A stretch of 64,000 nucleotides of DNA from Bradysia coprophila (GCF_014529535.1 NW_023503972.1:3224001-3288000), one strand, 5' to 3'; shown: positions 36,001 through 47,459, counted from the stretch's first letter. Notes: generated by a model not told the origin, from the letters alone. A program made the numbers and translations.

Positions 36001-38962
36001 AAGAAAATGGAAGAGTCAGAGAACTTTGAAATAACTTTTGACTTCAGGTCAGACCATATCTGTCATAGGTGGTAAGGTATTCCTCCTAAATAGAAGTTAA
36101 ATATATTTAAGAGAACGGGTGAGTCGAGAAGCGGCGGGAATAATTTTTCTGGAATCTCGAAAGTGATACGAAGGGTAGAGTGGTAGATAAAGAAAAAAAT
36201 GTGAATGGTGGGAGGTAGTAGAAACCAGGAAGAATATGGTGTTACAGCTTTTGCCGTTCATAAATGACGTCATGATCGCAACGTGTGGGATTTACAAGAA
36301 AAAGTGACGTTTCTAACAAATTTGGGTGAATTTTAGCCCTAATTTCCGTAAAATAGTGTCAACCGCCACTATTGCACGACACAGTAAACTCGATGTTCCA
36401 CAACCTACATCCAATGTATTAATGAAATCCCTTTTCAAACTTCTTTCCGCAGAGCCGACCCCGGCTGTGGCAACCTAATAACATTCTTGCAGTTTCTATT
36501 CATCGCACTCGAGGGCTTCCTATTCACCGCCAAATGTGGAACTGCAAAGCCGAAAATTGCGTTCAAAAACTACACCACCTTGGTGGCGATGTTCTTTCTA
36601 GTGAGCGTTTGCAACAACTATGCGTTCGACTTTAATATTCCGATGCCGTTGCACATGATATTCCGAGCGGTATGGTCCATTCATTTTTTTGTGGAACGTG
36701 GAGTTGAAAATTTGTTTTTTTTTTTCTTCAAATTTTGCAGGGTTCACTCATTGCCAACATGATAATGGGAATATTGATTTTGAAGAAGAAATACGAATTT
36801 TCGAAATATTTGTCGGTGGTGATGATAACGGCGGGAATTGTGACGTGCACAATAGTCTCTGGTACAGAAGTGGTAAGTGTGACCTGATAATATTCAGGTT
36901 GTGATTCTTTGACTGATTTTCGTAACATTTTCTATCATAGAAAAGTACGGCGAATCCAGATCTAGTAAAAGATGGTGACGAGCCCAGTCAGTTTTCCGTA
37001 TTATTTTGGTGGGTCTTAGGTAAGCAGTCACTCACAATTCCCATATATTAAGACACCTATCCCTCACAGAAAATCGTTTTCAATTTCTCAAAATTTCGTA
37101 TCTAATCACTTGCAGGTATCACATTACTCACAGTCGCACTCTTCGTTTCGGCACGAATGGGAATTTATCAGGAAGTTCTCTACAAGAAACACGGAAAACA
37201 TCCCCAAGAAGCTCTCTACTATACGGTTTGATTTGCATGTAATCAAAGTTCATCCTGCGATTCCAACAAAAAATATTTCCATTTCAGCATCTTCTTCCTC
37301 TACCCGGATTCCTGTTACTGTATCAAAATATCTGGCAACACTTGCTCATCAGCTCGGCTAGCGAACCAATGGCTTTGCCATTGATTGGATTTTCATTACC
37401 CAGCCAATGGGTGTGGACCATTGGCAATGTGATCACGCAGTACATGTGCATTAGTTCCGTTTATGTGCTAACAACGGAATGTTCATCGTTAGTGGTCACA
37501 CTGGTGGTGACGCTACGGAAATTCGTTTCGTTGCTATTTTCCATCGTTTATTTCAGCAATCCGTTTACGATCTACCATTGGATCGGAACGATTTTAGTGT
37601 TCGTCGGCACTATTATATTTACGGAGGTGATACCAAGCATTCAGAGATCGTTAGCAAAGAAAGACACGAAACAAAAACTAATCGCCGGAAAGAAGGTCGA
37701 CTAAATTATGTCTCCTTACTTTTCGTTTGTTAGCAATGGGACGCAGAACCTTTTTTAATTTTATTTCTCTGTACATAGCTCCGCTGTCAGCATTACCGAA
37801 TTGTATATTAAAACATTTTCTTCGCCAAATTAATTCTTTTTCATGGGAAATTCCGACATCATTTATAAAGTCATTCAAACAGTCAATCAGGTAAGAACTT
37901 CCACTCCATGATTTAATCTTAATCAAAGAAGAGGTTCCAGACAAGTAAATAGGTCGGTCCAGCAAATAACTATATCATTGGTATCGTCAGGCAATGGTCA
38001 TGAGCAATTTTTTCCATCCACCAATAATTACATTGTGTTGAACAGTGGTTCAGGAGCCGACCGACCATGAGAAACTTAAAAAAAAGTTGTGATGGAAACC
38101 TAACCCCTACAATGCCCCGTAGGCTGATCAAGAGATAAATTGGTCTTCACTGAAAGATTTCATATCGAAAAATGCTGAATGCTCGTGGAACCAGACCTCT
38201 CAATTTATCGCTTCTGAGTTGACAAAGTCAGGTAACGCTTAGAAAATTCCAAGTTGTCTGAACCTGATCTTGACTTGATCCTGAAAGGAACCTGAGAACG
38301 TGAAACCTTCAATTCAAGTGAACATGAAATTGAACAGGTCGCAGGTCAGCCTTAACCAACATGAACTTAAACAGGTCACACGCCATCCTCATTATTTTGA
38401 AATGAAATACAGTGTTTACCACAGGTAACAAGACACCGATTCAATTGATTTTCCAATGTTTCATCACTACCTGACCTACACTACTGACCTGACTTCTTAA
38501 AGGTGGGATTACAAGAATTAAAAATCAAATTCACGCCACAGTTGATTCAACAATCTGTAGCCTTGGATTCTTGTAGATGCAATAGGACTAGAAGAAATAG
38601 ATGTTCATATTTCAACGAAAATTACGTTTGTTTCCACCTCCGACTTCACTACACCCAGCGACCGATGTATTTCAATCGTAATGTCTCATAGACCAGCCAG
38701 ACAAGTGGTGAAGCACAAATTGTGCTGCACAATACATTTGTTTCCATAACAACATCACAACAAGACCATACTCTTCAAACACTTACCATGGTCCACGATC
38801 GCTTGTCTTCTTTGCTCCGCCGAATTTGCGACCTTTGTTGTGTTGATTGATTCGTCGGTTAGGATTTACGGTGTAGCCAATGTAAGTCCGGTTTCGATAC
38901 TTTGGAATTTCACTTTTACTACACAACATGTACACACCATGAAAACCTTGAACGGTTTCCAT
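33049..38962 (-). CDS. slx1: SLX1 structure-specific endonuclease subunit
   Basis: Four exons read on the minus strand: 38787-38962, 33770-33821, 33506-33700 and 33049-33438, giving 270 residues, the usual size for SLX1. Exon 1 holds the GIY-YIG nuclease start: GVYML, then [17 protein letters not shown], then a [13 protein letters not shown] block. Exons 2-3 continue with [14 protein letters not shown] and FEWAWQQP, where the Glu is the expected metal ligand. The last exon carries the C-terminal Cys/His zinc-binding module (CKICYD, C-x4-GCC, H, C, CPSC) and WGDL, then an acidic tail. SLX1 pairs with SLX4 to cut branched DNA such as Holliday junctions and flaps in the nucleus. Intron 1 is 4965 bp and contains the entire Efr gene on the other strand; the other two introns are 67-69 bp. 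All junctions are GT-AG and in phase, so the gene appears intact. It diverges from nero with 283 bp between start codons. Confidence 0.92.
33822..34910. other. Part of slx1 intron 1, upstream of Efr
   Basis: No coding exon is seen on either strand. It includes a dispersed repeat (34090-34245). A likely Efr leader exon ends at 34825 with donor GTAAGT, and a 71-bp 5' UTR intron (34826-34896) ends TTTCTAG, 14 bases before the Efr ATG. The Efr promoter must lie here, inside the slx1 intron. Confidence 0.6.
34090..34245. repeat. Dispersed repeat, copy 2
   Basis: Diverged copy of 23885-24080 in the same orientation, sharing the CGTGGGGAGAAAATAGAACT and TGGTCGAATGACA blocks. It lies in slx1 intron 1, upstream of Efr. 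Confidence 0.75.
34911..37704 (+). CDS. Efr: SLC35B4-type nucleotide-sugar transporter
   Basis: Six coding exons: 34911-34993, 36453-36669, 36741-36872, 36941-37019, 37116-37225 and 37288-37704, giving 345 residues with GT-AG junctions in phase. The protein is a multi-pass membrane transporter. Family marks include [17 protein letters not shown] in the first helix, [21 protein letters not shown] in the second, [22 protein letters not shown], and [18 protein letters not shown]. This matches the animal SLC35B4 family, whose fly member Efr is known to carry GDP-fucose, UDP-GlcNAc and UDP-xylose into the ER lumen. The last four residues are KKVD, a dilysine ER-retrieval signal, supporting ER location. 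The whole gene lies within intron 1 of slx1 on the opposite strand. An ATTAAA at 37807-37812 is a likely poly(A) signal. Confidence 0.93.
37705..38786. other. Part of slx1 intron 1, downstream of Efr
   Basis: Efr 3' UTR followed by AT-rich intronic DNA. Short repeated themes of the type CAGGTCACACGCC / GAACCTGA occur near 38270-38400. No exon was recognised until slx1 exon 1 at 38787. Confidence 0.55.
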
Positions 38963-39245
38963 TGCGAAAATGAGGAAAGCTCTAATGAGAGGGGACTATA
39001 GCATTACTCACAGACTAAACAATCCATCACTAACGACTAGAATTGATGTCCCCCCCGATACAAATGCGCGAACCGGGTACATAACACTATTTGTTTACAT
39101 TATGCAGTCATTAATAAGTACGCAGCCATCATTGCCGTCATTTTTACAGCAGTGAGGTTATGTGTGTTTTATGTCAAAGATTCACTCAACACAAAAAAAT
39201 CCGCACGCAGTTTTTGTTGACTAAACAGAATCGAGTCTGAAAAAT
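38963..39245. promoter_or_regulatory. Shared divergent promoter region of slx1 and nero
   Basis: 283 bp separate the slx1 ATG (38962, minus) from the nero ATG (39246, plus). No TATA box is obvious in either direction, as is common for housekeeping genes. The short open frame here is not conserved-looking. A bidirectional promoter is inferred from the arrangement alone. Confidence 0.5.
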
Positions 39246-40612
39246 ATGGTTAAAGTGGACGACAGTAAATTGCAATCAATTGGCAACGTGCTAAACGATC
39301 CCAATCGACCGCTAAAAGAACGATTTCGTGCCCTTTTCACGTTGAAAAATATTGGCGGACATCAATCCATCAAATCGATAGCGGAATGTTTCCGGGATGA
39401 ATCAGCTCTGTTGAAACATGAACTGGCCTACTGTCTGGGTCAAATGCAGGATGTTGCCGCAATACCGTGTCTGATAGCCGTATTGGAAGATGTTAACCAG
39501 GAGCCGATGGTACGACATGAAGCTGGTATGTAAATGAATTTGCTCCTTAAATGATCTGTCGCTTTTAGTATTGTCATTGTCAGGATTTTGTTCCTGTGAC
39601 ACGTCTAGCTGTCAAACAAAGAACAGAGAATTTTTTGCGTTCTTAGGAATCCTTGAAAGCTACGAATGTCTGTAAGCCTTGAATCCTTGCAAGCCCTGAA
39701 TCCTTATAAACCCCAAATCCTTATAAGCCCTGAGTCCTTACATGCCACTAATCTTTGCAAGTGACGAATCCTTGAAGGCCATAAGCCTTTGCTTACAAGC
39801 CACCAGACCTTGTAAATTTGAACATCTTCTGAGAGTGACTCCTTGTAACTGCTCTGCAATCTTCCAATAACTTACTGACATTTCCACAACAGTTGCACGG
39901 AACTTTAGCCTCCAAAGCAATTGTACGACGATTCACTGTTGTCTAAAGATCTCTCTTATTGTCCATATTACTAACCCAAAACAATTCCCTTTTAGCTGAA
40001 GCATTAGGAGCGATTGGAAACATTGAAGTCAAAGAAATTTTGGAACGATTTGCAAAAGACCCGGTTGTCGAGGTGGCGGAAACATGTGAAATCGCATTGG
40101 ACCGAATCAATTGGCTGGCCAATAATAACGATCGTGTCGTAGACAATAACCCATATGCATCCGTTGATCCATCGCCACCATCGAGTACGAACAATATTTC
40201 CGAACTGAAGGCAACATTATTGAACGAAGATGCCAAGCTGTTCGATCGCTACCGAGCCATGTTCAGTTTGCGCAATTTGCGTACGAACGAAAGTGTTTTG
40301 GCGTTGAGCGAAGGACTGCGATGTGGCAGTGCTTTGTTTCGGCATGAGGTGGCGTTCGTTTTGGGCCAGTTGCAGGAAGAGTGTAGCATTCCGTTTTTGG
40401 CCGCAAGTTTACGAGACATCAACGAAAACGAAATGGTTCGACATGAATGTGCTGAGGCCTTGGGTGCTATCGCTAGCGAGGAATGCGTCCAGATACTGAA
40501 CGAGTATTTGAACGACGACAAGCGTGTTGTGAAGGAGAGTTGTGTTGTTGCTCTAGATATGTGTGAATACGAAAACAGTCCAGAATTTCAATACGCCAAT
40601 GCACTGCAATGA
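39246..40612 (+). CDS. nero: Deoxyhypusine hydroxylase (DOHH)
   Basis: Two exons, 39246-39525 and 39996-40612, joined GT-AG in phase across a 470-bp intron; 298 residues, close to the usual ~300. The protein is a HEAT-repeat superhelix made of two similar halves. The four iron-binding His-Glu pairs of the family are all present: [12 protein letters not shown] and [13 protein letters not shown] in the first half, [12 protein letters not shown] and [13 protein letters not shown] in the second. The second pair is created by the splice junction, which confirms the exon model. DOHH uses a di-iron centre to hydroxylate deoxyhypusine on eIF5A, completing hypusine in the cytosol. The start is the first Met of the frame, preceded by an AAAATATGG context. 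It is divergent from slx1 and convergent with MED31. Confidence 0.95.
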
Positions 40613-40664
40613 TTGTACCGACAAAAGCAAATCGTCCACCGTTTGTTATAAGAAATTTCCGATT

Positions 40665-40677
40665 TTTATTCAATAAA
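40665..40677. terminator. Back-to-back poly(A) signals of nero and MED31
   Basis: AATAAA at 40672-40677 (plus) serves nero. TTTATT at 40665-40670, AATAAA on the minus strand, serves MED31. They are one base apart and only 117 bp separate the two stop codons, so the 3' ends of the transcripts should overlap. Confidence 0.7.
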
Positions 40678-40729
40678 TTTCAGTCAAAAAAAGACTTTGG
40701 TCCAACCCTGCATTTCCATTGAAATTCGT

Positions 40730-43075
40730 TCAAGTGACCTTTTGACTGCCGCCGATGCCATTGGTGCCATTTTGATTGGAGCTTGTCGTTTCCCGTTCCA
40801 TCTGAATGACCCCATTGTGAATGGAGAACAATTTCGTTCGTCGCCGTGTGTAGTGTTGCCACAGTAATATCGCTTGATCATCGATGAATTTACAGCACTG
40901 TGAATTGACTATCTCGCGCCGGAAGTGTTCGTACTGCAGCAAATCCAAGAAATACAAACACATCGGATATTTTAGATAACGGGCGTATTCCGGCTCCTTC
41001 CAGTACAGTAAATATTTCAAATAGTTGATGAAGGCCGAGTCTTTGAAGAAGCCGCGCTGAGCGATGACTGAAAGGGAGAAGAGAAACGTTAGAAACGGTA
41101 AGTCGTGGGAGTAGTAGATTAGTAGTGCCAGCAAGTACTTTGAATCATTATTACGTTTCGACCTTTAGACCTCCAAGGGTATGAAAGAAATTTGGGAAAA
41201 TTCATGAAGATTCGGGAAAGCTTCAAAACCAAACGGAGCACCAATCCCAGGATTGCTTTATCCTCTTAATTTCGATAACTCTCGGTATCAACCATTGTCC
41301 ATCACCATTCAGGTAATGTCTCAATTCAGCTTGGAAGAATTTCTTTTTCCCGAAAATCGGGCGTGTCGCCCTATAAAACATTTTGTAACTACGGAGGAAG
41401 TATTGATGCTTCCATGTTCACGCACTCCGTTCAGTATTATCTTCTCTGTCTCTTTCTCTCTCTCTGAAGCCTGATTTGGATTAATAGAAAAGCAGCTGCC
41501 GTAAGACCCATGGGTGCACCTTCCATTACTCAAACAATGTCTTACTAATAAGGTCGGATGTTGCTGGCATTAAAGCAGCGTAAAAAGTGTGTAGAAGTTT
41601 GTGGTCGAATACTTACAGTGAAGGTAATTCGGATTTGCCAGACACTGCACAAACTCCAATTCGACTTGGAATCGTAATCGTTGCTGTTCCTCATTTTCGG
41701 CTGGTACTGAAAAATTGCATTTTGAATTTAATTATGTGCAACGGTTCAGCCAGTAACTTCTGAGAGACGTAAAAGCTGTCCGAAAATCAGCCGCTGTTCT
41801 AGCAGTGTGGAAACTGAAAATTTTGTGACCCGGACGCTTTTTGATAAATAGCAATTTTAAGGAACGAAAGTCTAAACAATTTAGCGTGTTCAGTGCGGTT
41901 GTTACGACCGCTCATAAGTGGTTTGTGCCTGGTTTCTTGCCTTGAACGGTGTGTCACTGTAGTACCGAAATGATATACTTTCCCGTACAAGTGTTTCTGA
42001 ATTCAAATTCATTACGATTCAAGTGCTGACACGGAGTGTTCTTATCGGCACTAGTTCCCAAAAAAATGAGAAACTCTTTTTTGAAACCGAATTCAATTAC
42101 AATACAGTCAAAGACAGTCAATTTTCATCATAAATTTGCTTCAGCTGTTTTTCAGCTGATCCACACATACAATCAAAACTGGTTTTCCTTGTTCATACGG
42201 TTGAAGCTGCTACACGCACGCGCATGATAGTGGTAAAACCGAAAAAGACGTATAAACGGTTGTGATTGTTTATATGGATCAGCTGAAAAACAGCTGAAGC
42301 TAATTTATGCTGAAAATTGACTGCCTTTGACTGTAGCAAATTTAAACCTTTTTATATTGATGAGTGTGAAATTTGTTGTTTCAAGACGAAGCCGAGGCAA
42401 AGGCTTTAATCCAACTAGTCAAAATAACAATTTCCAGATAGGTTACTTTACATGCTTGCCCGTCGAAAATCGTTCTTAAGATATACAATCCAGGATTACA
42501 AAAATCAGATAAAAACTTAAAGGTCACATTTCTCCAAGAAACAACAAAATTCACACGAAAATTAAAATTTTCGAATTTTCATTCCTAATACTCGTCCTTG
42601 CTTGAAAGCTATTAGTTTGACTAGTTTGACCATATCAACCCTTTGTCTTCCTTTGTCTTCACATTCGTCGAAACAACGACTTAGTCTACAATTACATAAC
42701 TCGAGGATAACAATGAAAAGCCACGTCATCGTGTACACATTTCTTCGCCTCGGATCAACAAAACTCACTCGACAATTGGCATTTCCCCCCGATTATTATT
42801 TCAGCTGTGTGTAGCAGACTACCACCGAAACTTAATTTCGGCTAGTCACAGTCTCGGCATTTTTTCAACAGCCCTCACGTCTCATATGTCTGAAAAAGTT
42901 CTGATTTTTTCGTTTATCAAAATGTGTGTCGATTAGTTGTTTTGTGATAAGAAGTGAGCAAATGATACGAATAAAAAGAAAAAGGAAAAATGATGAAAAT
43001 AACAAAAACAAGAAAAAAATAAAAATGCAAAATTCTTTACTTACTTTTACCTTTCCCATACACTTTACTAGCCAT
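40730..43075 (-). CDS. MED31: Mediator complex subunit 31
   Basis: Three minus-strand exons: 43051-43075, 41617-41706 and 40730-41067, giving 150 residues, with all junctions GT-AG and in phase. Exon 1 encodes MASKVYGK. Exon 2 encodes QRLRFQVELEFVQCLANPNY, and exon 3 continues IAQRGFFKDSAFINYLKYL, YWKEPEYARYLKYPMCLYFL and LLQYEHFRREIVNSQCCKFI, the diagnostic MED31/Soh1 core of a small four-helix protein. MED31 is a Mediator middle-module subunit that contacts MED7 and supports RNA polymerase II transcription in the nucleus. The C-terminal tail after WQHYTRRR is short and Asn/Gly-rich. The 1344-bp intron 1 holds a mariner-like MITE. Its 3' end meets that of nero. Confidence 0.95.
42105..42333. 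mobile_element. Mariner-type MITE in MED31 intron 1
   Basis: 229 bp flanked by TA on both sides (42103-42104 and 42334-42335). Terminal inverted repeats of about 60 bases start CAGTCAAAGACAGTCAATTT on the left and mirror on the right through AAATTGACTGCCTTTGACTG. They include the internal palindrome CAGCTGTTTTTCAGCTG. TA flanks and CAGTCAAAG-type ends point to Tc1/mariner mobilisation. Confidence 0.85.
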
Positions 43076-45215
43076 TGTATTGTGTGTTTGTATAATAATA
43101 ATTTAAGGAAAAGGTTCAATTTAACTGTAGAGTCGGTAGTTTAGTGTCTGAATTTATGTGTAATGTGGGTGGTGCGTATTCATAAGATTTATAGATAATG
43201 TTGAAGGGAAACAAAATAAAAATGTTCGAAGTGGAGAGTTGTTGTGAACTAGAAAATTGTATGTACAAAAAATTTAATCAGTTAATCGGGACAAAAATAC
43301 AAAATTAAAGAAAATTAAACTAAAAGTGGAAAAACTCTGTAAACCAATTTTTGTAAATTAAAATTGAAAGAAACAAAACAAAAATTTTTTTTGGGGTGTG
43401 ATAAGAGTAAAAGAAGCGCTTCTAAAGAGTCGATCTAAAAATAAGGTTAAAGTAATAAAAAAAAAACGTCTGATAACCATCAACCAATTATTTCGATTAC
43501 TCACAACAGAATGTATTCATAATATCTACGAAAAACTCGGAAAAGATTCTACGTTTTGGTTGAAATCTAATTTATAATTTTATTTTTTGTTGCTGAACTG
43601 ATGTTACAGTCATTTTATATTTTTGTTGTCAATCGAACTGTCAAATCACAATTAAACACAACATCGCACGCACACATGTACAATGCAAGAAAGAACTCAA
43701 CCAATAATTTATAGAATCGGTAAGTCAAAGTCCAGCACACGATCAGACTATAATCCTAGACAATCTCACACCTACCAATATATAAATGTCAAGTTATCAT
43801 AAACAGATCAAGTTTCAAAGTTATTCGAGACGTTAAAAATCATCCACAAAGAAGAAAACCTGAAAATATGTGCAGGCGCGTTTGAAAATAAACCCAAAGG
43901 ATTAATTGGTTTTCATACTTTTTATGTAAAATAATGAGCATTAAAGACTTGCGTCGTATCAGAAAAATTATAATTTAATCTGAATTTTAACATTTTTGTT
44001 GTTCCGAACATTACTCAAAATTAAACGGTTGGACTTGGACTTGGACTTGATCTATAGATAGAGTATAGAGTGTTATGATGAAAGAGAAAGAGATATTTTG
44101 ACAAGTACCTCAAGGCAAGTTATAATAAACTGGTCTTAGGTCCTCTCGCTCTCAACGTAACATGTTGAAAGTTAAGTAAATACTTAGACAAGTACCCCAA
44201 GGCAAGTTATAATAACTAGTCTTCGGTTTTCTCGCTCTGATCATAACACATTAGAGCACAATGAAAATTTGTATAAAAAATGTGTATAGGTAGATGGTGT
44301 AGATGATTGAGTTTTATACTCGAGATGTGTCATGGTGGCGCTGGCATTGTTTGAGCATGCCTGATTTACCATATATTCTTGTGGTTTCATTTGATCGACA
44401 GCGTCCCCATGCCACTTCTCGAGTACAACTCTATGGTATGGATGAATGGGATGGATCGTCTTTCATATTGTCGTTATGCGAGTGTGTGAGAAGTTATTCG
44501 AACTTTGAAATAAACAAAAGTTTTGAGGGAAGGTTACACAAAGTTTGAAAGGTTCCGAAAGAACTGGTTGAGACACCCACCAAGGTATCTTAAACTGTTT
44601 TTTACAGAACCTTGGTTAAGACAGAAAACTGTGTAGAAATACATTTTTTTTTTTTAAATTAAGTTGAAATCATAGAGTATAACTCTATGGTTGAAATCGT
44701 CAGACTTTCACAAACCTAGTTGGCATTTGCGTCATAACCTGTTCTTTCAGAACCTTAACAGTGTTAAGTTAACATAGCTCGCGGTAACAATGTCGGTGGC
44801 TCTAACTTCAATACGAAATGTCAACTGAACTGAAATTGTACTAAAAAAAGTATTTCTCCTATCAGTAACTTAAACTTCATTTCATACAAAATGTCAACTT
44901 AACTGAAATTACGCTACAATTTTGTCTGAAAATAACAGCAAAGTGGATTTTTTTGTCCCAGCAGTCGGCGTAGACTCCTCATATACAACCTTGTGTGGAA
45001 CCTTGCAGGAAACCCACCATTTACGAAGCAAGCAGATGTCATGTGATTCGATTTAGTACACACTTGACAATCAAAATATCGAAATGTCATAAACTACTTT
45101 GACAGTCGGACATGTGTCATATTGTAGTAAACAAGGCATCTTTATAGAAAGATACATCGCGTGAGTTCAGAACGTTCAGAAGTTTTTTATTGTTTGCATT
45201 GAAACCTGTGTGAAT
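43076..45215. other. Intergenic between MED31 and the RRM-F-box gene
   Basis: No gene seen. A ~52-bp direct repeat (GACAAGTACCTCAAGGCAAG...CTCGCTCT) occurs at 44100-44152 and 44187-44238. A TTGGACTTGGACTTGGACTTGA triplet lies near 44029-44050. A MITE occupies 44549-44756. The last ~150 bases are probably the promoter of the downstream gene. Confidence 0.55.
44549..44756. mobile_element. AAGGTTCTGAAAGAAC-ended MITE, copy 1
   Basis: The left end AAGGTTCCGAAAGAACTGGT and right end ACCTGTTCTTTCAGAACCTT are near-complementary. The same ends bound the copy at 47763-47999. Interior sequence is non-coding and contains ATAGAGTATAACTCTAT, a small palindrome. Confidence 0.7.
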
Positions 45216-46861
45216 ATGAACGGTCAAATTTTCTACACGGAGTATGGGTTCCCAGTCGATACACTGTTCCTGAAATCCTTGCCGAAAGATGTAAGACTCG
45301 CATTTGGTTACTCATTGTACATGTGTTTGCATCCATTTTGTTTTTCTTCTGCGTTTAGATGAGAGACGACGACCTCTTCAACCATTTTTCTACATTCGGC
45401 AATGTCCGAAGCGTACGAACTTACATTCATGCGACGGATTCGTCTGGATTTGTTCAATTTCAGGAAGCCGAAGTGACTGCAAAAGTATTGAGAATTAAAC
45501 ATCATTTAATCGATGGTCACAAGGTACATGTCGAGATCGCACGTACATGGCATCACAATGTATCGTCGACAGCGAAAGACGATTTACCATTAGAGTCGAC
45601 CAATCTCACTGGGACAATGTTGATGGATCTCAATGATGATTGCTTGCGTGAAATATTAGCCCGCGCAGCACCCATGACATTGTGTTCTTTACTTGAATTG
45701 TCGGAGAACTGTAAGAACAATCGTTTGAAGGCAATCACCATCGAAACATTTGCACGAAAATACAAAACCTGCCAACTGAATCAATGTGCGCCTACAGTGG
45801 ATAAAGCACACCGACTATTAGCCAACTTCGGACCATTGATATCGAATTTGGTGACAGCAGAATATTACGCAGCAGACAAAACTATGTCTCATGCAGTGAA
45901 ATCGATAGGACAATTCTGTAGTGGAACGGTGACATCACTTTGTCTTGTATCATATACATTTGATAAAACTGATGCAAAGGCTTTGAAAGTTCTGTTTAAC
46001 AATCTAGAAAAACTCGCTTTGTATTTTTGCCATTTCGAACGCGATGCAATGGATTTATTGGCCCACTGTGAGTCATTGGTTGAAATAGACCTTTCTGATG
46101 ACGGTTTCATGGGCCATCACGACAAAACAGTCTACGAAGCTTTATTCCAACATACGTTTCCTAATTTGGAGGTCTTCACCGGGGACACGACAAGCTACAA
46201 ATTAAAAAATTTCATTTCACGACACAAAAAGCTAAAAACATTAAGTTTGTCATTACAAGATCACTCAGACCTATTGCCAACAATCGCTGACAATTGCAGT
46301 GAGCTGAAGATATTGGTGATATGTACGGGAAGATTCGATTCTTATCCTGTTCAGCAGGGGAACTCTCATTATTATCCTATTAGGTATAAAATGCCGGTCA
46401 CTCGCATTGCGTCTTTAAAACACTTGGAATTTCTACAAATTGCTTACGTTCAGAATCCGTTGGAATGCATACAACAGCTACATCATTTGGAATCGTTGAA
46501 GGAACTTATATTCGAAAGTAAATGTGGTAGCAGTAGGTTCATGTCTGCTCTATCTCAGCTGAAAACGCTGGAAATGCTACATTTTTTTTGTAGCGACAAA
46601 TGCGTAGATTTTACCCCACTCGCGAAAATGGACCGGTTGAAAGATTTGCTCATATCATCGAGTCATGGAAAAATAGCTAATTTAAACCTAGTCTATATGG
46701 TCAGTCGTTTAACCAATTTAGAAAAATTTCACATTTATATGTTCCCAGATTTCGAAATTGACGACAAAACGAACGCTGAACTTGTCGATGCTCGATCAAA
46801 AATGATCGGTCCTCGAAGAAAGCTTGAAATTATGTTAAACAGGAAATTATTCAATATCTAG
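45216..46861 (+). CDS. RRM + F-box + leucine-rich-repeat protein
   Basis: Two exons, 45216-45290 and 45359-46861, joined in phase across a 68-bp GT-AG intron; 525 residues. Residues ~15-90 form an RRM: LFLKSLP is the RNP2 strand, MRDDDLFNHFSTFGNVRSV the first helix and turn, and SGFVQF the RNP1 strand, ending HKVHVEIA. Residues ~112-155 form an F-box (LMDLNDDCLREILARAAPMTL), which in other proteins binds Skp1 in an SCF ubiquitin ligase. The remainder is a series of irregular leucine-rich repeats (for example LEKLALYFCHFERDAMDLL, LKHLEFLQIAYVQNPLECIQ, LKTLEMLHFF, LTNLEKFHIYMF), the usual substrate-binding part of FBXL proteins. The intron splits the RRM, so exon 1 is required for it. An RNA- or RNP-directed ubiquitin ligase adaptor is inferred. 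I do not recognise a named orthologue. Confidence 0.85.
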
Positions 46862-47459
46862 CACGCACTCGCCAAGACGGGGTTTTTTGACTTTGTTAAA
46901 AAAAAGGGCAAACAAAATCTTGTAAACCAGTAGAACACTCAAAAATTAAATTCGTAAAGCAAGTGCTTTTCGGTAATGATTGAGGAGAGCTATGCACTAA
47001 CAGTTACAAAAAGACTTTTCCCAAATAATTTTTTTTTTCGGTTCATGTATATCTCTCGTTAATTGTAGTAAGTCCATACGCAGGACTTTTATCATAATTA
47101 TGATGTGCGCACATTTAATGAAAAAATAAACGAAAACGAAATTCTAACAAAAGTCATTTCATTTCAAGTACTCAGTCGAAAAAAGACAACCAAAGATCTG
47201 AAAAACAAGGACTGTACGAGTTCATCCGGATTATGATAGGTAAATTTGCGAAACCATAGTTTTTTAGTTCTCTCTGAGCAGACCTTGTAAACAGGTCTAG
47301 GGATATAGATGAAGTTTTACTCACATGCGACCTGTTTTGAATTGACGTAAACGAAGGCGGAGCTAACTCTCTCACTTTCTTTTGCCCTATTTTTTCTGTT
47401 TTTCGTGTCATAAAGCGTATAAAATTGTGTTCATCGTATGGAGAGAACACACTCAATCA

